Shown: positions 22,898-27,158 of the stretch, one piece after another
Layout: every line of letters begins with the position of its first letter
Position numbering within the stretch: the stretch's first letter is position 1
NCBI GenBank assembly: GCA_021791455.1
Contig: JAJYWM010000113.1
Coordinates: 1-27,158, forward strand
Length of the DNA: 27,158 nucleotides
Direction: 5' to 3'
Source of the DNA: a bacterium
GTDB lineage: Bacteria; Chloroflexota; Dormibacteria; UBA8260; Bog-877
Position numbers and translations under genes: made by a program
The notes under the pieces: model-generated
What the model saw: only the letters and a program-made list of their open reading frames with translations
Told to the model about the DNA's origin: nothing
Databases searched by the model: none

Positions 22898-24115
22898 ATG
22901 AGGACCAAGCGCTCACCCTGGAGGCGGCTTAAGCTCATTCTCCCCGTGGTCGTGGTGGTGCTGGTCGCCGCTGCGGTGGGGCAGTACCTACGACCCTTGC
23001 CGAGCGTCAGATTGGTGCGCACGGTATCGGCTCAGATCAGGATCCCAGGAACCGCCCCGACGCTGCCCTGGCCCACGACCGGCGAGGCGGCAGTCGCGGT
23101 TCAGGGCGTTGGCACACTCGGGACCTCCGGGGGGAACCAGCCCGAGGCGATCGGGTCGGTCGCCAAGGTGATGACCGCGTTGCTCATCTTGAAGGCTCAT
23201 CCGATCGGGGTCGGAGAGTCCGGGCCCGTAATCACGGTGACCCCCCAGGACGTGGCGACATACCAGGCGGACAACGCCGATGGCCAGTCGGTGGTTCAAG
23301 TCGCCGCCGGCGAGCAGCTGACTGAGATGCAGGCCCTGGAGGCGATGCTTATCCCCTCTGGGAACAACATCGCCACCCTCTTGGCGCAGTGGGATGCGGG
23401 CAGCGAGGCCGCCTTCGTGACGCAGATGAATCAGGAGGCCGCCAAGCTGGGCCTGACCCACACGCACTATGCCGACGCGAGTGGCCTCTCGGCGGAGACG
23501 GTCAGCACCGCCATGGATCAGACCAGGTTGGCCGAGCTGGCAATGGCCAATCCCACCTTCGCCAGCATCGTGGCCCTGCCCCAGGTGACCCTGCCCGTGG
23601 CTGGCGTCGCGTACAACGTGAACAGCGAGGTGACCCACGACGGGTTCATCGGTGTCAAGACGGGGTCCACGTCCCAGGCGGGGGGATGCTTCGTCTTCGC
23701 GGTCCAGCACAAGGTCGACGGGCGACAGGTCACGGTGATAGGAGCAGTCCTGGGCCAGGGCGGGGTCAGTGAGCTCACGACCGCCTTGAACGAGGGCGTC
23801 TCCCTGGCCGACGCCACCTTCGCGGCACTGACCGACTACACCCTCGTGCCTCGGGATGGCGAGATCGCCACTCTCACCGAGCCGTGGTCCAGCGCGGTCC
23901 CGGTCGCGTCGCCGCAGTCGATCAGCGTTGTCGGCTGGCCCGGACTGGTGGTCCGCACCAGCCTGGTCTCGGACCGCCTCGGCACTACGGTCGACGCAGG
24001 CAGGAAGGTGGGCACGTTCAGCCTCTCATCTGGAGACTTCCGGAAGACGATCGCGCTCACGGCTCCAGTGTCAATTCGCGCCCCTTCGATCCGCTGGCGG
24101 CTGACCAGGCTGTGA
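22898..24115 (+). CDS. D-alanyl-D-alanine carboxypeptidase (S11 family)
   Basis: Penicillin-binding protein of the S11 (DacA/DacF) type that trims D-Ala from peptidoglycan stem peptides outside the membrane. An N-terminal membrane anchor spans about 12-28 after a basic MRTKRSPWRR start. The active-site set is complete: Ser87-x-x-Lys90 in GSVAKVMTAL, Ser154-Gly-Asn156 in IPSGNNIA, Lys254-Thr-Gly in GVKTGST. A C-terminal beta-rich region (about 300-405) fits the usual DacA-like tail. The length, 405, is normal. No ribosome site is visible before ATG, and a long structured gap precedes it, so expression may be set by leader structure. It converges with the response regulator. Confidence 0.94.
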   Translation: MRTKRSPWRRLKLILPVVVVVLVAAAVGQYLRPLPSVRLVRTVSAQIRIPGTAPTLPWPTTGEAAVAVQGVGTLGTSGGNQPEAIGSVAKVMTALLILKAHPIGVGESGPVITVTPQDVATYQADNADGQSVVQVAAGEQLTEMQALEAMLIPSGNNIATLLAQWDAGSEAAFVTQMNQEAAKLGLTHTHYADASGLSAETVSTAMDQTRLAELAMANPTFASIVALPQVTLPVAGVAYNVNSEVTHDGFIGVKTGSTSQAGGCFVFAVQHKVDGRQVTVIGAVLGQGGVSELTTALNEGVSLADATFAALTDYTLVPRDGEIATLTEPWSSAVPVASPQSISVVGWPGLVVRTSLVSDRLGTTVDAGRKVGTFSLSSGDFRKTIALTAPVSIRAPSIRWRLTRL

Positions 24116-24127
24116 TTCCACTCCGCA

Positions 24128-24146
24128 GGCGGCACCCGCCGGCGGG
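24128..24146. terminator. Inverted repeats between convergent genes
   Basis: GGCGG-CAC-CCGCC (24128-24140) and the adjoining perfect palindrome CCCGCCGGCGGG (24135-24146) fill the middle of the 45-base gap between the carboxypeptidase and response-regulator stops. They could act as a bidirectional terminator; no T-tract is present. Confidence 0.3.
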
Positions 24147-24160
24147 AGAAAGCCTGGGGA

Positions 24161-24859
24161 TCAGCCGGCGAACCGGTACCCGATGCCCGGAACCGAGTGG
24201 ATGTAGGTGGGGTGTTCTGCGCTGGGCTCGATCTTCCGCCTGAGACGGTAAACGTGCGCGTCCACGGTTCTGGTCTCGATCTCTACCTCATACCCCCACA
24301 CCCGGCGGAGGAGGTCGGCCCTGCTCATCACCTGCCCAGGTTTGCTGGCCAGTAGCGCGAGGAGGTTGAACTCCGTCAAGGTCAGCTGCACCTCCTTGTC
24401 ATCGTGGTACACCTGCCGGCGGCGCAGATCGATGCTGAGCCCAGGAAACTCAAATCTCTCCTTGACGGGCTCTCCCGGAATTGACTCGGAGCGGCGCAGA
24501 TGGGCGCCGATGCGAGCCACCAGCTCCCGGACCTCAAACGGCTTGACCACATAGTCGTCAGCTCCGAGCTCCAGCCCCACCACGACGTCGATCGTGTCGC
24601 TCTTGGCGGTCAACATGATGATCGGGATCTTGTGTCCGTCCGCCCTCAACTTGCGGCACACGTCCAGGCCGGACATGCCTGGCAGGTTGATGTCGAGGAG
24701 CACCAGATCCGGTGCGCTGTGCTGGACCGCTTCCAGCCCCTCCGGCCCGCTGGTTGCCTCCAGCACGTTGTAGTGCTGGGGCTCGCAAGCGAGCCTGATT
24801 ATGTCGCGCGTAGGTGCGTCATCCTCGACTGTGAGGATGGTCTTGTTCCCTCCACTCAT
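24161..24859 (-). CDS. OmpR/PhoB-family response regulator
   Basis: A 232-residue two-component transcription factor. The receiver domain (6-120) has the acidic pair Asp13-Asp14, phosphoacceptor Asp56 in LVLLDINLPG, Thr84 in IMLTA and Lys106 in VVKPFE. The winged-helix effector domain (about 133-230) ends with the typical HVYRLRRKIE ... YIHSVPGIGYRF. ATG overlaps the stop of the upstream hybrid kinase by 4 bases, so kinase and regulator are translated together and should be cognate partners. Target genes are not identifiable, but the convergent carboxypeptidase and nearby wall hydrolase are natural suspects. Confidence 0.95.
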   Translation of the reverse strand: MSGGNKTILTVEDDAPTRDIIRLACEPQHYNVLEATSGPEGLEAVQHSAPDLVLLDINLPGMSGLDVCRKLRADGHKIPIIMLTAKSDTIDVVVGLELGADDYVVKPFEVRELVARIGAHLRRSESIPGEPVKERFEFPGLSIDLRRRQVYHDDKEVQLTLTEFNLLALLASKPGQVMSRADLLRRVWGYEVEIETRTVDAHVYRLRRKIEPSAEHPTYIHSVPGIGYRFAG

Positions 24860-26517
24860 ACTCCCTGTGCCTCCAGGTATTCGGTCACCGTATTCAGGAA
24901 ACTCTTCACCTCTATCGGTTTGGTGATGTAGCCCGAGCAGCCGGCATCTATCGCCTCCCGCTCATCGCCGAGCATAGCGCGGGCGCTGAGCGCGACGATG
25001 GGCGTCTTGGAGGTTCGCGGGTCCGCCTTGAGCAGCCGTGTCACCGTCAGGCCGTCGATGCCCGGCAGCTGTATGTCCATGAGAATGAGATCGTAGGGGT
25101 GGGCCTTGGCCTTCTGCAGGCCCTCCTGGCCGTCGGTCGCCGTGTCCACCCGGAAGCCGTGCCCGCGCAGGACCAGGGTGGACAGCTCCAGGCTGGAGGG
25201 GTTGTCCTCGATCACCAGGATCTTGTTGCGCATCTGGCCATCTGGGCGGAGTCCCCGCAGCGGCAGGGTCACCGTGAAGCTGGCGCCGCGGCCCAGCTGA
25301 CTGTCGACCTTGATGGTCCCACCGTGCAGGCCGACCAAGCGCTTGACCAGGGCCAGGCCGAGGCCGGTGCCTTCGAACTGGCGGTCGGCAGCCGCCTGAA
25401 CCTGAAAGAACTCACTGAAGATCTGGTCGTGGTGGTCGGGGTCGATGCCGATGCCGCTGTCCTTGATTTGCAGCACCAACTGCCCGGCCCGCGGCTTGGT
25501 GCGGGTCCTGATCACCGCCTGTCCCCCCTCGGGGGTGAACTTGATCGCGTTGGACAGGAGGTTGTAGAGAATCTGCTTGAACTTGCCCTTGTCAGCCCTC
25601 AGCAGAGTGGCTTCGTTGTCCAACTCGACCACCAGGTTGACCCCGGCCCGTTCTGACAGGGGCCGCACCACCGTCAGCACCTCCGCCAGGCAGGTGCCCA
25701 CCTGGAACTCCTCGTACTGCAGCTCCAGCCGGCCAGCCTCGATCTTGCTGAGATCAAGGACGTCATTCACCAGGTTCAGGAGATGGCGTCCGCTGGAGTG
25801 GATGTTCTCCAGGCACTCCTGCTCCTGCTGGGGGCTCATCTTGCCGGCCAGATTGTCCTTGAGGATCTCGCTGAACCCGAGGATGGAGTTGAGGGGGGTG
25901 CGCAGCTCATGGCTCATGTTGGCCAGGAACTCACTCTTGAGGCGGCTGTTCTCCCGAATCTGGGCGTTGGCCACCTCGAGCTCGTGCTTCTGTAGCGCTA
26001 TCTCCTGCAACTGCCGCTGGGCAGACGCGTGCAGGGCCGCGTTGTCAACGCTGATGGCGGCCTGATTGGCGATCACCCGGACCAGAGCCTGCTCCAGATC
26101 TGTGAAAGGCTTCACCGTCTTGCGGCCCAGGGTCAGCGCGCCCACCACCCTGTTTGGCGACTCCAGGGGCATCACCATGACGCTCTTTGGGGTTGTCCCG
26201 GAAGAGAGGGTCTTGAAGCGGGAATCGGTGGTTGCGTCGGCCACCCGAACCGCCTTGCGCTGGGCCACGGACCAGCCCACGATGCCCTCTCCAAGCCCGA
26301 ACGATGCCACGCTGGCAACCTGCTCCGTGTAGGGGTATGTGACCATAGCCGTCAGGCGGGTCTCCTCCTCGTCCAGGAGGAAGACGGTCTCGGAGTCGCA
26401 CTCCACCAATTGCGACAGGGCTCTCAGGGTGAAGTCGATGTTGACCTTAAGATCCAGGCTCGACGTGAACAGATTGCCAACCCGCTCCAGCAGGTCGACC
26501 ATCGCCTTGTCGTCCAT
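24856..26517 (-). CDS. GAF-domain hybrid sensor histidine kinase
   Basis: A 553-residue soluble sensor kinase. A GAF-type domain (about 8-160) is followed by a coiled coil (165-195), the HisKA domain with His203 in NMSHELRTPLNSILGF, the HATPase domain with N-box Asn319/Asn323, G1 DSGIGID (353-359) and G2 GTGLGLAL (383-390), and a C-terminal receiver (432-553) with Asp481 in LILMDIQLPG and Lys533. There are no membrane segments, so it senses an internal cue or a diffusible ligand. Being hybrid yet followed by its own PhoB-like regulator, it may relay through a separate Hpt protein or use the receiver as a modulator. The gene has a leaderless-type promoter. Confidence 0.95.
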   Translation of the reverse strand: MDDKAMVDLLERVGNLFTSSLDLKVNIDFTLRALSQLVECDSETVFLLDEEETRLTAMVTYPYTEQVASVASFGLGEGIVGWSVAQRKAVRVADATTDSRFKTLSSGTTPKSVMVMPLESPNRVVGALTLGRKTVKPFTDLEQALVRVIANQAAISVDNAALHASAQRQLQEIALQKHELEVANAQIRENSRLKSEFLANMSHELRTPLNSILGFSEILKDNLAGKMSPQQEQECLENIHSSGRHLLNLVNDVLDLSKIEAGRLELQYEEFQVGTCLAEVLTVVRPLSERAGVNLVVELDNEATLLRADKGKFKQILYNLLSNAIKFTPEGGQAVIRTRTKPRAGQLVLQIKDSGIGIDPDHHDQIFSEFFQVQAAADRQFEGTGLGLALVKRLVGLHGGTIKVDSQLGRGASFTVTLPLRGLRPDGQMRNKILVIEDNPSSLELSTLVLRGHGFRVDTATDGQEGLQKAKAHPYDLILMDIQLPGIDGLTVTRLLKADPRTSKTPIVALSARAMLGDEREAIDAGCSGYITKPIEVKSFLNTVTEYLEAQGV

Positions 26518-26526
26518 TGGCCTCGG

Positions 26527-26532
26527 ATTATA
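26527..26532 (-). promoter_or_regulatory. Perfect -10 element placing the kinase mRNA start at its ATG
   Basis: TATAAT on the minus strand ends 9 bases before the ATG at 26517, so transcription should begin within a few bases of the start codon and leave no room for a ribosome site. The element sits in the loop of an 8-bp inverted repeat, GGCCTCGG/CCGAGGCC (about 26519-26548), which may be an operator. No -35 match is evident. Confidence 0.5.
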
Positions 26533-26606
26533 GGTCTCCGCCGAGGCCGGAGCATCGCTCTGGCCCGCTGGCCTCTCGATCTTAGAACCCCTTGCTGCAC
26601 CTGCGG

Positions 26607-26623
26607 AGCGCCTTCGCGGCGCT
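26607..26623 (-). terminator. Candidate terminator after the right-edge gene
   Basis: AGCGCC (26607-26612) pairs perfectly with GGCGCT (26618-26623) around a TTCGC loop, starting 23 bases after the stop at 26646. No T-tract follows on the minus strand. Confidence 0.4.
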
Positions 26624-26645
26624 TTGTCGGCGCGGGGCGGTGTGG

Positions 26646-27158
26646 TCAGCAGCTCCAGCTTCCCGTGATCACGAAGGAGGCGCCGGTGCGGTTCATGAAC
26701 CGGATGGCGAGTAGCCCTGTGGTGAGGTCCGAATTGAGGCGAAAGTCGCCTCCCACGCCAGCCCAGGTGGAGCTTGGTATCTCACCCGCCTCGGCCGGGG
26801 CGGCGTCACGCACCACCTCGGCGGTTGCCCAGTCGGTCTGAATGGGAAGGCTGGCCGGGGTGAAGCTCGGGTAGTACATCCCCGCTCCGTGATACTGCTT
26901 CACCAGCACATCCAGGACGTAGTGATGTCCGACCAGGGTGACGATCATCGCGAGGTTGAACCGACCAGCCGAGGACGAATTGAATGCCCCGCAGTTGGGA
27001 GCCCCAGGCATGAGATCCGCTGCTGGCACCGCAGCTGCGCTGACATGCCCTGTGAGGGCGCCGCTGACCGTGAGGTTCTGGTAGGTGTTCACCGCCGCAG
27101 CAGTCGTCGAGGCGTCATACGCGACGCCGGCGACCGCGCATCGCCAGGAGCCCTTGAG
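26646..27158 (-). CDS. C-terminal part of a protein of unknown function (partial, runs off the right edge)
   Basis: The frame is open from the window edge to a TGA at 26648-26646, giving at least 170 residues; the true start lies outside. A GTG at 27092 is not needed as start because 22 further codons upstream are open. I do not recognise a family. Composition (Ala, Gly, Ser, Thr rich, few charges, alternating beta-like strands such as LAMIVTLVGHHYVLDVLVKQ) suggests an exported beta-rich protein. The edge segment KGSWRC and the C-terminal TGSWSC resemble each other, hinting at repeated domains each closing with G-S-W-x-C. Three cysteines are visible in the present part. Confidence 0.7.
   Translation of the reverse strand, partial: LKGSWRCAVAGVAYDASTTAAAVNTYQNLTVSGALTGHVSAAAVPAADLMPGAPNCGAFNSSSAGRFNLAMIVTLVGHHYVLDVLVKQYHGAGMYYPSFTPASLPIQTDWATAEVVRDAAPAEAGEIPSSTWAGVGGDFRLNSDLTTGLLAIRFMNRTGASFVITGSWSC

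Noticed and set aside
1..27158. CRISPR array, tRNA or rRNA genes
   Set aside because: No regularly spaced direct repeats and no cloverleaf or rRNA-like segment were seen on reading; this was not a computed search.

Overview
The window is a GC-rich bacterial chromosomal segment carrying about 31 protein genes or gene fragments and no RNA gene that I could recognise. Several traits point to a soil-type Terrabacteria lineage, such as Chloroflexota, Ca. Dormibacterota or a deep actinomycete: DrrAB-type exporter genes, a paired HadA/HadB-like dehydratase, an LppX/LprG-like lipoprotein, a K+-independent H+-pyrophosphatase, a double zinc-ribbon protein, and promoters of the TTGACA-18-TAnnnT kind. 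This placement is inference from gene content; no marker gene in the window settles it.

Layout. The left edge (1-34, minus) holds only the first 11 codons of what looks like an IS1634-type transposase, followed by about 780 bases without a convincing gene. A minus-strand oxidative-stress unit follows: a Fur-family regulator then a clade-3-type catalase (812-2806). From 3007 to 11525 eight genes run on the plus strand: FAH-family hydrolase, MarR regulator, aldo/keto reductase, M55 D-aminopeptidase, S53 sedolisin-like protease without a visible signal peptide, a DrrA/DrrB-type ABC exporter, and an HD/SAMHD1-like phosphohydrolase. Mrp/ApbC (minus) faces a second Fur-family gene (plus) across a 98-bp divergent promoter. 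The minus strand then carries membrane pyrophosphatase -> small coiled-coil protein, and an operon class II aldolase -> CMD-like protein -> MarR regulator (13165-14790), whose promoter region holds a TGTAG-N6-CTACA inverted repeat. Next come a CinA-N-type protein, a zinc-ribbon protein, a short-chain dehydrogenase (SDR) homologue that has lost its catalytic Tyr and Lys, a lipoprotein and the HadB/HadA pair. The right third is envelope-related: a LysM-LysM-CHAP secreted hydrolase, a structured 450-bp gap, a D,D-carboxypeptidase, a PhoB-type regulator with a GAF hybrid histidine kinase, and the C-terminal part of a protein that runs off the right edge.

How the genes fit together. Three themes are visible: peroxide/iron control (Fur-catalase; Fur facing Mrp), small carbonyl metabolism under MarR control (FAH, AKR, aldolase, CMD, SDR), and peptide or peptidoglycan turnover (M55, S53, DrrAB, CHAP, carboxypeptidase, two-component system). 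Most of this is ordinary housekeeping or accessory content. The most unusual points are the catalytically stripped SDR, the CMD-fold protein without redox cysteines inside an aldolase-MarR operon, the Fur/Mrp divergent locus with a palindrome inside a leaderless-type promoter, and the structured gap at 22447-22897. I do not see a clear new defence or mobile system in this window.
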